NCBI GenBank assembly: GCA_947084935.1
Contig: CAMTUH010000001.1
Span: 248,001-312,000 of the forward strand
Length of the DNA: 64,000 nucleotides
Origin: CAMTUH01 sp947084935
Lineage (GTDB): Bacteria; Pseudomonadota; Gammaproteobacteria; Coxiellales; Coxiellaceae
Direction: 5' to 3'
Made by a program: the position numbers and the translations under genes. The first letter of the stretch is position 1; the number at the start of each line of letters is the position of its first letter. This document shows, in pieces, positions 9,082 to 18,215 of this stretch. A model generated the notes under the pieces. The model did no database searches and was not told the origin of the DNA. It saw only the letters and a program-made list of their open reading frames with translations.

Positions 9082-9783
9082 TTATGGCTTCACGATCCAT
9101 ATTAAAGTGGCCATTCGGCCGGTGCGGCCGTTGTCGCGGCGGTGAGAGTAAAAACGGCGTTGGTCTTGGTAGGTGCAGAAGTTACCCCCGTAGAGCGCTG
9201 AAACGCCGAGTTGGTTTAGGTCCAGGCGTGCCAAATGATACAGATCCGCTAACCATCGGTTCCGGTGCGGCTTAAACGCGACCGCGTATTGGGGATCCCG
9301 CTCGAGGTAAGCCGTTCGAACTTCTTCGCCAACTTCGAACATTTCGGGTCCAATGGCTGGCCCTAGCCAAGCCAGAAGGTTCTCGGGAGGGACGCGCAGG
9401 TTTTGCACGGTGGCATCGATCACACCTTTCAATAAGCCGCGCCACCCGGCGTGGATGGCCGCGACGGCTCGGCCTTCCCGATCGGCGAGGAGGATGGGTA
9501 AACAGTCGGCGGTTAAAACGGCGCACACGCGATTTGTTTGGTGTGTGTATGAGGCGTCTGCCGTGGGGGAGTTACCTGCGAAACTTGTGTATGGGACATC
9601 TAATGAAACCGCGACATTGCCATGGACCTGCTTCAACCAAATCGGTTCGTTGGGCAGCGATAGGTCTTGAATTAAATGCGCGTAAGGGCCAGTGCTCGAG
9701 CCCGATAGGCGGGTTGAGGTGTAAGCGCGAATGGAGTGGGGTGCTGGCCATTCTGGTTTGAGGTAATGATTATTGGTGGTCAC
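9082..9783 (-). CDS. pgeF: YfiH/PgeF-family protein (purine nucleoside phosphorylase / peptidoglycan editing factor)
   Basis: 233 residues of the DUF152/YfiH family. These are zinc or copper enzymes reported as purine nucleoside phosphorylases or as editing factors for peptidoglycan precursors. Visible motifs are QVHGN, TADCLPILL, AAIHAGWRGLL and WLGPAIGPEMFEVG, which include the metal-binding His and Cys residues. It overlaps rluD by 14 bases, the conserved rluD-yfiH pairing. Confidence 0.92.
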   Translation of the reverse strand: MTTNNHYLKPEWPAPHSIRAYTSTRLSGSSTGPYAHLIQDLSLPNEPIWLKQVHGNVAVSLDVPYTSFAGNSPTADASYTHQTNRVCAVLTADCLPILLADREGRAVAAIHAGWRGLLKGVIDATVQNLRVPPENLLAWLGPAIGPEMFEVGEEVRTAYLERDPQYAVAFKPHRNRWLADLYHLARLDLNQLGVSALYGGNFCTYQDQRRFYSHRRDNGRTGRMATLIWIVKP

Positions 9784-10735
9784 CGGCGTCTTCTCTTAAT
9801 ACTTCTAATAAGTGTGCCATATCAGAAGGTAAAGGGGCACTCCATTCCATGCGCTCATGGGTTTTGGGATGGAGAAGCGCCAGTCGACAGGCGTGTAAGG
9901 CTTGACGATGAAACGCCTGCAGGGTTGCTTTTAATTCGTGGGAAGCCTTCGCGGGAGGAGCCGTGTGTCGTCCATACGTGGTGTCGCCGACGATGGGGTA
10001 ATGAATATGCGTGAGGTGTACCCGAATTTGATGGGTTCGCCCCGTTTCTAATTGCACGTGAATATAAGTATGGGCGCGGTATCGTTCGAGAACGCGATAA
10101 TGCGTAACGGCTTCGCGGCCCGAATCCACAACCGCCATTTTGATTCGTTGCGTGGGGTGTCGTCCTATTTTTTCATTGACTGTGCCGCCCGCAATCATCA
10201 CACCATTCACAACCGCTTCGTATTCGCGCTGAATGTGTCGTAATTTCATTTGCTTCACTAAAAAATGGTGCACTTCTAAAGTGCGTGCGATCACCATTAA
10301 TCCGGTGGTGTTTTTATCCAGGCGGTGAATGACGCCTGCGCGTGGCACGGATGCCAGTTGAGGATCGTGGTACAACAACGCGTTGACGAGTGTGTGGTCG
10401 GGAGTGCCCGCGCCGGGATGAACGACTAATCCTGCGGGTTTGTTGATGACGATGATGGCATTGTCTTCATAGATAATGTCGAGTGGGATTTCTTGAGGAA
10501 GCCATCGCTCGTCCGGCACAATTGGCGCAGTGATATCGATGATTTGATTTTCTTTGACGATTTCTCTTATTTTATTTTGAACGTTGCCGTCGACGGTGGC
10601 GTTTCCAGCGCGGATCCAGGTTTGGAATTGCGATCGCGAATACTGTGGAAATAATTGCGCGAGCGCGCGATCCAGCCGCAGGCCCGATAAATTTTTTGGA
10701 ATCACTTCGTGTAATGTTATTGTGTTTTTGGTCAT
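9770..10735 (-). CDS. rluD: 23S rRNA pseudouridine synthase RluD
   Basis: Makes pseudouridines 1911, 1915 and 1917 in helix 69 of 23S rRNA. 321 residues: an N-terminal S4 domain (about 18-75) and a RluA-type catalytic domain with HRLDKNTTGL, catalytic Asp140. The ATG stands 48 bases from the divergent MATE gene, where E. coli would have bamD. Confidence 0.95.
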   Translation of the reverse strand: MTKNTITLHEVIPKNLSGLRLDRALAQLFPQYSRSQFQTWIRAGNATVDGNVQNKIREIVKENQIIDITAPIVPDERWLPQEIPLDIIYEDNAIIVINKPAGLVVHPGAGTPDHTLVNALLYHDPQLASVPRAGVIHRLDKNTTGLMVIARTLEVHHFLVKQMKLRHIQREYEAVVNGVMIAGGTVNEKIGRHPTQRIKMAVVDSGREAVTHYRVLERYRAHTYIHVQLETGRTHQIRVHLTHIHYPIVGDTTYGRHTAPPAKASHELKATLQAFHRQALHACRLALLHPKTHERMEWSAPLPSDMAHLLEVLREDAGDHQ

Positions 10736-10783
10736 GTCTTATATTGTATGGTACCATACCCCGCTTTTCTTCGGTGATTCATC

Positions 10784-12175
10784 ATGTCGCAGGGCGATCT
10801 TTCAGTACAGTCCGCGCAGCCATCCCAAAGCCTGTGGGAACTGATAAAACGAGTCATGCGCTTGGCCATGCCCATGGCGGGGTCGCGCTTGCTGCAAATG
10901 CTCAGCGGTTTTATTGGAATGTTGATGCTCGCGCATTTGGGGCATGGGGTATTGGCCGCGAGTGCACTCATGACGGCGACTCAAATCGCCATCCTCGTGA
11001 CTTTTATCGCACTGTTGTTTTCCGTCGCGGTGGTGGTGGGGCAAGCATACGGCGCAGGAAAATTTTATGAAATTGGGACGATTATTCGAGAATCCTGTGT
11101 GCTCGCCCTGTTTTTATCGATCCCATTAATTATTTTATTCCTCTGTGTCGATCGTCTTTTGTTGTGGAGTGGGCAAATTCCAGGATTAGTTTCCTACGTC
11201 AGAACTTTTTTTCACGCATTGGTTTGGGGTACGCCCGCTTATGTTATTTTGGCGGCGCTGCAACAGGCGTGTTATGGAATGCTGAAACAAAAGTTTGTGA
11301 TTATTGGAAACGTGATTTGTTTGAGTGTGTTTATTCCGACGGCATATGCATTAATTTATGGAGGGCTGGGAATTCCTGCCCAGGGTGTGGCGGGATTATC
11401 CTACGCATTGGCCATTCAAACTTACTTGAACGTACTTTATATTGTGTTGGGCTTTTATTATTTGAAGCAATTTAAGCCACTTCAACTTTTTTCAAAGAGG
11501 AAAGATCGAAAGTGGTGTTATTTGCGTCAGCTCTTTGCAATCGGCTGGCCCATGAGCGTTCAGTTTGGCGGTGAGTTATTGGGATTTTTTGTGATTGCCA
11601 TGATGATTGGTTGGTTGGGCACGAGTGCTCTTGCAGCTGCACAAGTGACACAACAGTGTATGTTTCTTTTTATTGTGCCTATGTTCGCTGTTGCGGAAGC
11701 GACCGGTATTTTGGTGAGTCAATCGGTCGGTGGAAAACACTATCGAGATATTCAGCGTGAGACCAACGTTTGCGTTGGCGTGTCTATCAGTATTGCGGTT
11801 ATTTTTACCGTGATCTTTATTTTTTTTCCTAAGCTGTTGGCTTCGCTGTATTTAGACGTGAATGATCCGCATAATGCGATGACGGTGCATTTGATTAAAA
11901 TATTATTTATTATAGTTATTTTTCTACTCACTTTTGAATCGTGGCGCCATATTTTTACAGGAGCTTTGCGCGGCCTCTACGACACTCGATTTGCTATGTG
12001 GGTGGGAATTATTTCGATTTGGGTGGTGTCGGTCCCGTTGGGTTATTTGTTGGGGTTTCCCGCACACTTGGGTGTGATTGGTTTTCGTCTTGCGTCTACA
12101 TTGGCTTTGTTAATAGGCGCCTTGTTGGTGTATTGGCATTGGCGTATGCGCTTGCGTGAATTTAATCAGCGATGA
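10784..12175 (+). CDS. MATE-family multidrug/cation antiporter
   Basis: 463 residues with about twelve hydrophobic segments in two halves, starting RVMRLAMPMAGSRLLQMLSGF, typical of MATE exporters of the NorM/DinF type that swap drugs for Na+ or H+. The second half begins near residue 245 (RQLFAIGWPMSVQFGGELLG). The 3' end overlaps the end of the convergent aconitase gene by 10 bases. Substrate unknown. Confidence 0.9.
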   Translation: MSQGDLSVQSAQPSQSLWELIKRVMRLAMPMAGSRLLQMLSGFIGMLMLAHLGHGVLAASALMTATQIAILVTFIALLFSVAVVVGQAYGAGKFYEIGTIIRESCVLALFLSIPLIILFLCVDRLLLWSGQIPGLVSYVRTFFHALVWGTPAYVILAALQQACYGMLKQKFVIIGNVICLSVFIPTAYALIYGGLGIPAQGVAGLSYALAIQTYLNVLYIVLGFYYLKQFKPLQLFSKRKDRKWCYLRQLFAIGWPMSVQFGGELLGFFVIAMMIGWLGTSALAAAQVTQQCMFLFIVPMFAVAEATGILVSQSVGGKHYRDIQRETNVCVGVSISIAVIFTVIFIFFPKLLASLYLDVNDPHNAMTVHLIKILFIIVIFLLTFESWRHIFTGALRGLYDTRFAMWVGIISIWVVSVPLGYLLGFPAHLGVIGFRLASTLALLIGALLVYWHWRMRLREFNQR

Positions 12176-14130
12176 CTTTTCTTTTTTACCCAATTGATTA
12201 GACTGCCGCACAGGATCACTTCTTTTTGCCTTTCAGATAAATCGTGATGCACCGTGATGGTTTTATTTTTGTTGACGATTTTAATCGTCAGATCGGCTTG
12301 TTCAGGGGCGTGATCTCGTTCTAAGATCTGGTGCAGATCGTCGATTGCGATTACATCGCCGACTTTAAGTAAGTCATAATCTTTCGGATTTTTAAAGGTT
12401 AATGGAATAACACCGAAATTAACGAGATTTTGCCAGTGAATGCGCGCAAAACTTTTTGCGATGACGGCGCGTAATCCCAAATATCGGGGGGCCAGTGCCG
12501 CGTGTTCGCGGCTGGATCCTTGTCCGTAATTTTCACCCCCCACAATAATATGTCCGCCCGCGTCGCGTGTTTCAGTGGCGCGGTGATAGTACTCAGGATC
12601 AACGGCGTGAAATGAAAATTCGCTGATCTTGGGAATATTGCTGCGGTAGGGCAGCACTTTATTTCCCGCCGGTGAAATTTCATCTGTCGAGATGTTGTCA
12701 CCCACCTTTAAAATCACCGGTAATTCAAAACTTTTTGGAATGGGCTCTAACGTCGGCAAGGTAACGATGTTGGGCCCCTTCACTAAAGGAATTTTTTTTG
12801 CTTTATCCAGAGGAAGTGGTTTTTCGAAACAGTTTTTATTTATATCCCGTTTTTTGGAGATTTTAATTTTGGGATAGGGAATGCGAAGGTCGCGAGGATC
12901 GGTGATCACGCCCCTTAGTGCGGAGGCGGTTGCCGTTTCAGGGCTGCATAAAAATACGGAATCGTCGGGTGTTCCAGAGCGCCCTGGAAAATTACGCGGT
13001 ACGGTACGTAAACTGTTTCTTCCGCTGGCGGGGGCTTGTCCCATACCGATACAACCGTTACAGCCGGCTTGGTGAATGCGTCCACCCGCATGAATCAGGT
13101 GTTCCAAATGCCTGTCTTTCACGAGTTCTTCTAAGATCATTCGCGAAGAAGGATTAATATCGAAAGAGACGCCATTTTTAACGGTTTTCCCTTTTACCAT
13201 TGCGGCGGAAATTGCAAAATCACGAAAGCCGGGATTGGCGGAGGAGCCGATGTACGCTTGATAGATTTCTTGACCCGCTAATTCTTTCACGGGAACCACG
13301 TTGCCGGGACTTTGTGGTTTTGCTATTAACGGTACTAATTTAGATAAATTGATTTCATCCGTGCGGTCGTACGTGGCGTTTTTATCCGCGCTGAGTTCAA
13401 TCCAATCTTTCCCACGACCGACGCTCTTCAAAAATTCTTTTATTTTTTCATCGGAGGGGAATACGGTGGTCGTTGCACCCAATTCCGCGCCCATGTTCGC
13501 AATGACGTGGCGATCCATTGCGGATAAATATTTTAAACCGGGTCCGTAATATTCGATGATGCATCCGACGCCGCCTTTTACGCCGTAACGACGCAGCATT
13601 TCCAAGATAATGTCTTTTGCGCTGACCCAGTTCGGTAATTTTCCAGTTAATTTTACTCCGAAAATTTTGGGCATTTTGATATAAAGCGGATGTCCTGCAA
13701 TGGCCATGGCCACTTCTAATCCACCCGATCCGATGGCGACCATTCCTAATGAACCGGCGGCACAGGTGTGGCTGTCCGACCCCGCTAAAGTTTTCCCGGG
13801 TTTTCCGAAGTTTTGCATGTGAACGGGGTGGCTGACGCCATTGCCGGGACGACTGAAATAAAAACCGAAACGTTTGGCGGCGCTTTCGAGAAACAGGTGG
13901 TCGTCGGGGTTTTTATAATCTTCTTGAATTAAGTTGTGGTCCACGTATTGTGCGGATAATTCGGCTTTGGTGCGTTCTAAGCCCATGGATTCTAGCTCTA
14001 ACATGACGAGCGTTCCGGTGGCGTCTTGGCATAAAGTTTGGTCTATTTTGAGGGCAATTTCCGTGCCGGGGGTCATTTTCCCTTCCAGTAAATGTTTGCG
14101 AATGATTTTTTGCGCGACGTTCATGGCCAT
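12166..14130 (-). CDS. Aconitate hydratase, Aquifex-type
   Basis: 654 residues, the length of the compact Aquifex-type aconitase family (TIGR01342-like) rather than the 890-residue AcnA. It should interconvert citrate and isocitrate. It shows SDSHTCAAGSLG (119-130), the two clustered cysteines GCNGC (357, 360), and the swivel-domain GGENYGQGSSREHAAL near the C-terminus. The canonical third iron-sulfur ligand in GSCTN is replaced by Ser297 in GSSANPG; Cys123 in SHTC may substitute. ATG selected among MAMN because GGAGATA precedes it. Confidence 0.85.
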   Translation of the reverse strand: MAMNVAQKIIRKHLLEGKMTPGTEIALKIDQTLCQDATGTLVMLELESMGLERTKAELSAQYVDHNLIQEDYKNPDDHLFLESAAKRFGFYFSRPGNGVSHPVHMQNFGKPGKTLAGSDSHTCAAGSLGMVAIGSGGLEVAMAIAGHPLYIKMPKIFGVKLTGKLPNWVSAKDIILEMLRRYGVKGGVGCIIEYYGPGLKYLSAMDRHVIANMGAELGATTTVFPSDEKIKEFLKSVGRGKDWIELSADKNATYDRTDEINLSKLVPLIAKPQSPGNVVPVKELAGQEIYQAYIGSSANPGFRDFAISAAMVKGKTVKNGVSFDINPSSRMILEELVKDRHLEHLIHAGGRIHQAGCNGCIGMGQAPASGRNSLRTVPRNFPGRSGTPDDSVFLCSPETATASALRGVITDPRDLRIPYPKIKISKKRDINKNCFEKPLPLDKAKKIPLVKGPNIVTLPTLEPIPKSFELPVILKVGDNISTDEISPAGNKVLPYRSNIPKISEFSFHAVDPEYYHRATETRDAGGHIIVGGENYGQGSSREHAALAPRYLGLRAVIAKSFARIHWQNLVNFGVIPLTFKNPKDYDLLKVGDVIAIDDLHQILERDHAPEQADLTIKIVNKNKTITVHHDLSERQKEVILCGSLINWVKKKSHR

Positions 14131-14168
14131 GGGTGTATCTCCGTAAATGCCTACATCAAATTATAGTA

Positions 14169-14275
14169 CGTAGCCTGGGGTAGCCTTGATGGAGCCATGC
14201 GTAATCAAGGAATTCCTGGGTTACGCCTCGAAGCGTGGCTGCACCCAGGCTACAATTCGCTGCATCAAGGCTACG
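14169..14275. repeat. Family A palindromic repeat, copy 1
   Basis: Starts GTAGCCT and ends AGGCTAC, with inner hairpins made of AATCAAGGAATTCCT and the pair GGGTTACGC...GCACCC. Related copies lie at 24560-24642 and 53973-54076. Its right end carries the stop codon (CTA at 14271-14273 on this strand) of the next minus-strand gene. Confidence 0.75.
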
Positions 14276-15110
14276 GTTCCTTTTTGGGGATAGGGACTTC
14301 TTTGACAACTCCATCGTCGTCACTGATTAAGCCTTCGTGCCACGGCAGATCTCGGTAAGGCCCGTGCCCCGCTAAAGGAAAAATAGGGTATTTTATGATA
14401 GCAAAATAAGGGGAATAATCGAAATCGCTGGGCGTGAATAATTTGGGATTACGGTGAATCATTTCAACGTTGTGTTTATCGTCTTCACGGATCAAGGGCA
14501 GTATGGGAAATTTGATGGACGTGAATGCACTCGCGATCATGGCCGAACAAATATCTTGCGTGACTTTTCCGGGGGTCTCTTGTTCAAATAACGTGGATTT
14601 CCATCGGCGTGGAAGTAGATGGCTGCCCAAAAAAAAGCGGCCTAAATCCATAATATGTCGGAGGTTGTATTTATGTCCGAGGTGTCGGATGGCGTATCCG
14701 ATTACCCGTTGTGCATCCGTGTGTGAAATACCCGTGGGTCGACAAATGCGAATATGGTGATGACGGTACTCGGTGATGGGCTGAATAATGGTGCCTTTGC
14801 CCAAGAGACTTTCGATCAGGAGTTGTTTTCCCGCAGGACCGTGATAATAACGTCGGACTAATTGCCGCAATTCGGGATCTTCGATGCTGTGCAATCGACC
14901 GATGTATAACGCGGAGTGCGTCCACGGGCTGTGCGTGATTCGCTTGATCATTTTGCTGATGCGATTAGTCCCTTCAACAAGCAATACATCACCGGGGATG
15001 ATTTCGTGGCAGATCCGATCGAAATCGCTCAAGTAAGCGTGTCGTTCTTCACCGGACTCACTCGTCAAGTAAGCACTGATTTTTTTAAATAACCATTTGC
15101 CTAATCCCAT
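14271..15110 (-). CDS. Permuted NlpC/P60 (YiiX/YebB-like) papain-fold protein
   Basis: 279 residues. The order of catalytic residues is permuted: His65 in THSALYIG comes first, and Cys188 in TQDICSAMIASAF comes late, as in the YiiX/YebB group of NlpC/P60 relatives, which act as amidases, thioesterases or acyltransferases on lipids or peptides. The PGDVLLVEG motif before the His is also typical. No signal peptide is seen. The stop codon falls in a dispersed repeat. It follows purB after 10 bases and may be co-transcribed. Substrate not predictable. Confidence 0.75.
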   Translation of the reverse strand: MGLGKWLFKKISAYLTSESGEERHAYLSDFDRICHEIIPGDVLLVEGTNRISKMIKRITHSPWTHSALYIGRLHSIEDPELRQLVRRYYHGPAGKQLLIESLLGKGTIIQPITEYRHHHIRICRPTGISHTDAQRVIGYAIRHLGHKYNLRHIMDLGRFFLGSHLLPRRWKSTLFEQETPGKVTQDICSAMIASAFTSIKFPILPLIREDDKHNVEMIHRNPKLFTPSDFDYSPYFAIIKYPIFPLAGHGPYRDLPWHEGLISDDDGVVKEVPIPKKEP

Positions 15111-15120
15111 GGCGATTATT

Positions 15121-16491
15121 TCATCCTATTTTTTTTGTTAATTTTTCTGCGAATCCAACGTAATTTTGCGGCGTGAGTGTCAGCAATTGTTTTTTAGTTT
15201 CCTTGGGTAACGGTAGTTCATTAATTAATTTTAAAAATTGATTTTTATCAAAAGATTTCCCGCGCGTCAGTATTTTTAGTTTTTCGTAAGCCTCACTGAT
15301 TCCATACCGTCGCATGACGGTTTGAACGGCTTCTGCGACTACTTCCCAACGTGTTTCCAAATCGTGTTTGATCTGGGATTCATTCACGCTCAATTTACTT
15401 AAGCCTTTATTTATCGATTGATACGCAATCAGCGAGTAACCAAAAGCCGTTCCGCAGTTGCGCATCACCGTAGAATCGCTGAGATCGCGTTGCCAACGAG
15501 AAATCGGCAATTTGTTGGATAGATGATTGAGTAAGGCGTTTGCCAAGCCGAGATTTCCTTCCGCATTTTCAAAATCAATTGGGTTAATTTTATGCGGCAT
15601 GGTTGAAGAGCCAATTTCACCAGCGACCGATTTTTGTTGGAAATAACCCAAACTGATATAACCCCAAAAATCGCGACACGTATTGATCAGAATATTATTC
15701 AATCGAGAAATGACGTGAAATAATTCCGCTAACCGATCGTGTGGTTCGATTTGCGTGGTGTATTCATTATTTTCTAGCCCCAAGGATTCAACGAAACGCC
15801 GGCTGACGGAAGGCCAATCGACTTTGGGATACGCGACGCGGTGTGCGTTAAAGTTCCCAACGGCTCCATTCATTTTTCCAGTTAATGGCAGGTCTGATAG
15901 GCGTTGGTATTGATCATTTAAACGCGCGACAAAATTTGCTATTTCTTTTCCCAGCGTGGTGGGAGTGGCCGGTTGGCCGTGGGTCCTTGACAGCATCGCC
16001 ATACCCGCGTTTTTTGTAGCTAAGCGTTCGAGCGCGTCGATGAGTTGCTCCAAAGCGGGCAAGAGTATCTTGTCCCGAGTGTCTGTGAACATCAAAGAAT
16101 ATGAAAGGTTATTGATGTCTTCGGAGGTGCAGCCAAAGTGAATGAAGGGGATCAACGGCTTGAGCGTCACGTCTTTCTTGAACTGTTGCTGTAAGAAATA
16201 TTCAACCGCCTTAACGTCGTGATTGGTTTTTCGTTCGATGGTTTTGATCATTTCTGCGTTTTTCAGGCTAAAAGCGGAGGCAATTTGTTCTAATTTTTTA
16301 CAATCGGAGGCGCGGAGCGGAGGGATTTCGGGTATTTGTTTTTCTTTGCTGAGCCAAATCAGCCAGCGGATTTCAATCAGGACGCGATAACGAACGAGAC
16401 CGTATTCACTTAATAGTGGCCTTAGCTTGGAAAGTTTTTCTTGATAGCGCCCATCCAGTGGCGACAGTGCAGTTAGTGGTGTTAACTCCAT
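15121..16491 (-). CDS. purB: Adenylosuccinate lyase
   Basis: Cleaves SAICAR and adenylosuccinate in purine synthesis. 456 residues, the length of the E. coli-type PurB. The superfamily signature GSSTMPHKINP stands near residue 290, the catalytic-base loop, and TSEDINN and SRTHGQPATPTTLGKE are also present. Housekeeping gene marking the left border of the accessory region. Confidence 0.96.
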   Translation of the reverse strand: MELTPLTALSPLDGRYQEKLSKLRPLLSEYGLVRYRVLIEIRWLIWLSKEKQIPEIPPLRASDCKKLEQIASAFSLKNAEMIKTIERKTNHDVKAVEYFLQQQFKKDVTLKPLIPFIHFGCTSEDINNLSYSLMFTDTRDKILLPALEQLIDALERLATKNAGMAMLSRTHGQPATPTTLGKEIANFVARLNDQYQRLSDLPLTGKMNGAVGNFNAHRVAYPKVDWPSVSRRFVESLGLENNEYTTQIEPHDRLAELFHVISRLNNILINTCRDFWGYISLGYFQQKSVAGEIGSSTMPHKINPIDFENAEGNLGLANALLNHLSNKLPISRWQRDLSDSTVMRNCGTAFGYSLIAYQSINKGLSKLSVNESQIKHDLETRWEVVAEAVQTVMRRYGISEAYEKLKILTRGKSFDKNQFLKLINELPLPKETKKQLLTLTPQNYVGFAEKLTKKIG

Positions 16492-16611
16492 ATTTTAAAT
16501 AGTACACGAGTCGGTTCGGGTCGTACAGTTTTCTAACCACGGTATTGCTCGGTTTCAATGTCGTGTTATAAATCAGAAACTCGTTCGATTTACACCCCTA
16601 AAGGAGGGTTC

Positions 16612-18159
16612 ATGTTTTCAATTAAATGTATCGTATTTATTGCTGTATTATTTTTATTTTATTCTGAAAGTTCCATGGCTCAACTGCAAAAGACATATCC
16701 CTTTTATACGCACACGCTGGAAAGAAAACCTCCGAGTGCTTTGAAGTTGCAGAACGATTTGTCCACGGCGTTGGGAGAGGGATGGTCTACCGATAATGAC
16801 GTTCCGGTCGGTCAGTGTTTGAGTGGGACGATGGATTATATCGGAACGCCATCCGGGTCTGTTTCTATGGACACGGCGTACACCTACGATGACGTGATGG
16901 ATCAACTGGATTATAAAGGCGACGGGGGATTTTCTTTGCCGGGATTTGAGGGAGAAGTGGCCGTCAATTACGCGCACCTCCTGAAAGACACGGATTATTC
17001 GCAGACTTTTGTTTATCGCGCGACGATTTTTCTTAAAAGTCGCCATTTCGTTGCTTCCAATCAGCAGTCGCCATTAACGTGGATTGGGCAACAGTACGTG
17101 CAAGACCCCGTTAATTTTCGTGCTTATTGTGGCGATAAATTTGTAACGGAGCAACAAATTGGTGGAGTGTTGTATGCAGCGGTTACGTTTCGTTTTATGA
17201 CGAAAGATGAAAAGTCGGCGTTCAACTCTTCGTTAAAAATAAACTTGGGGTCTTTAGCAAGATTAAACGAAAACTTGTCGACGGCGGTCAGCGCGGTTCA
17301 TCAGAGTGGAGCTATTTCAGTGACGGCATTTCAGATCGGCGGGGATCCGACGAAATTAGGCAGAATTTTGGGGGTTAAACCCGGTTCGACCGAAGCGCCG
17401 TTGTTGAGTTGCGGCCTCAGTGATCTCGCAGCATGTCGAAAAACAATAAGTGAAATTTTGGCATACGCCGCGAGTCCAGAGGAAGGTAATTTTTCCACGC
17501 AATTTAAAGAAGATAACCTTGCGAGTCCGATTGGGCCGGGCGTTATTCACAATGTTTTTCAAAATTACGCGACGATCGTCCCCGTTAAGATGGGACCGAG
17601 TTTAGTTACTCAAGATATTCTAGATGCGCGGGCGCGCGTATCGCAAAAATACGAAAAATCTTTAGAAGCTGAAAATGAGGTGAGTTCTATTTTGAATAGA
17701 GATCAACCGTTATCACCGGATTATGGAGATCAATTAAACCGATTGCAGAGCAACGTGGCGAGCAATAATGCCTTATTGCGCCGAGCCGGCACGTTGTGTT
17801 ACGACGGGGATATGAGTCAATGCATTTCGGGGGAAGCGTTGACTAATAATAAATTATTGCCCATAGATGCGTCGTCGTACAAAAAAATAATTAGCGCGGT
17901 TGGTAATGGTGGAGTGAGTTATTTCTTTCCGTATTCGTTCAATCAATACATTTATAGCTCACACAATCGTTACTTCAGAGATCAGATTTATACCGTGCAG
18001 ACGATTAATCCCACTCGAATTTTATTGCAGGTGCCTTATTCCAGTGTTGAGGGAGCTTCGAAAGACGGAGGGCTTACGTATCGAGTGGTGTACCGTAATA
18101 CGAAAACCGGTCATCGTGAGAATATGACGTTGGTACCGGATTTTGTGGTTGGCGATTGA
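16612..18159 (+). CDS. Secreted protein with MACPF-like features
   Basis: 515 residues from the ATG at 16612, chosen over 16558 because AAAGGAGGG stands 6 bases ahead and a clear signal peptide follows (cut after SSMA, residue 23). The region with YCGDKFVTEQQIGGVLYAAV resembles the MACPF signature (Y-G-T-H, then a paired Gly-Gly), with aromatic FRF after it, and SVTAFQIGGDP later fits the same fold. MACPF proteins form pores in membranes. Five or more cysteines fit a periplasmic or secreted site. Family call is by eye only; the alternative is a lineage-specific exported protein. Confidence 0.6.
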   Translation: MFSIKCIVFIAVLFLFYSESSMAQLQKTYPFYTHTLERKPPSALKLQNDLSTALGEGWSTDNDVPVGQCLSGTMDYIGTPSGSVSMDTAYTYDDVMDQLDYKGDGGFSLPGFEGEVAVNYAHLLKDTDYSQTFVYRATIFLKSRHFVASNQQSPLTWIGQQYVQDPVNFRAYCGDKFVTEQQIGGVLYAAVTFRFMTKDEKSAFNSSLKINLGSLARLNENLSTAVSAVHQSGAISVTAFQIGGDPTKLGRILGVKPGSTEAPLLSCGLSDLAACRKTISEILAYAASPEEGNFSTQFKEDNLASPIGPGVIHNVFQNYATIVPVKMGPSLVTQDILDARARVSQKYEKSLEAENEVSSILNRDQPLSPDYGDQLNRLQSNVASNNALLRRAGTLCYDGDMSQCISGEALTNNKLLPIDASSYKKIISAVGNGGVSYFFPYSFNQYIYSSHNRYFRDQIYTVQTINPTRILLQVPYSSVEGASKDGGLTYRVVYRNTKTGHRENMTLVPDFVVGD

Positions 18160-18215
18160 AGTAAACGATTGTTTTGGGTACCATCTCGGGTTTACAAGAG
18201 TAACTGAATGGCCGT

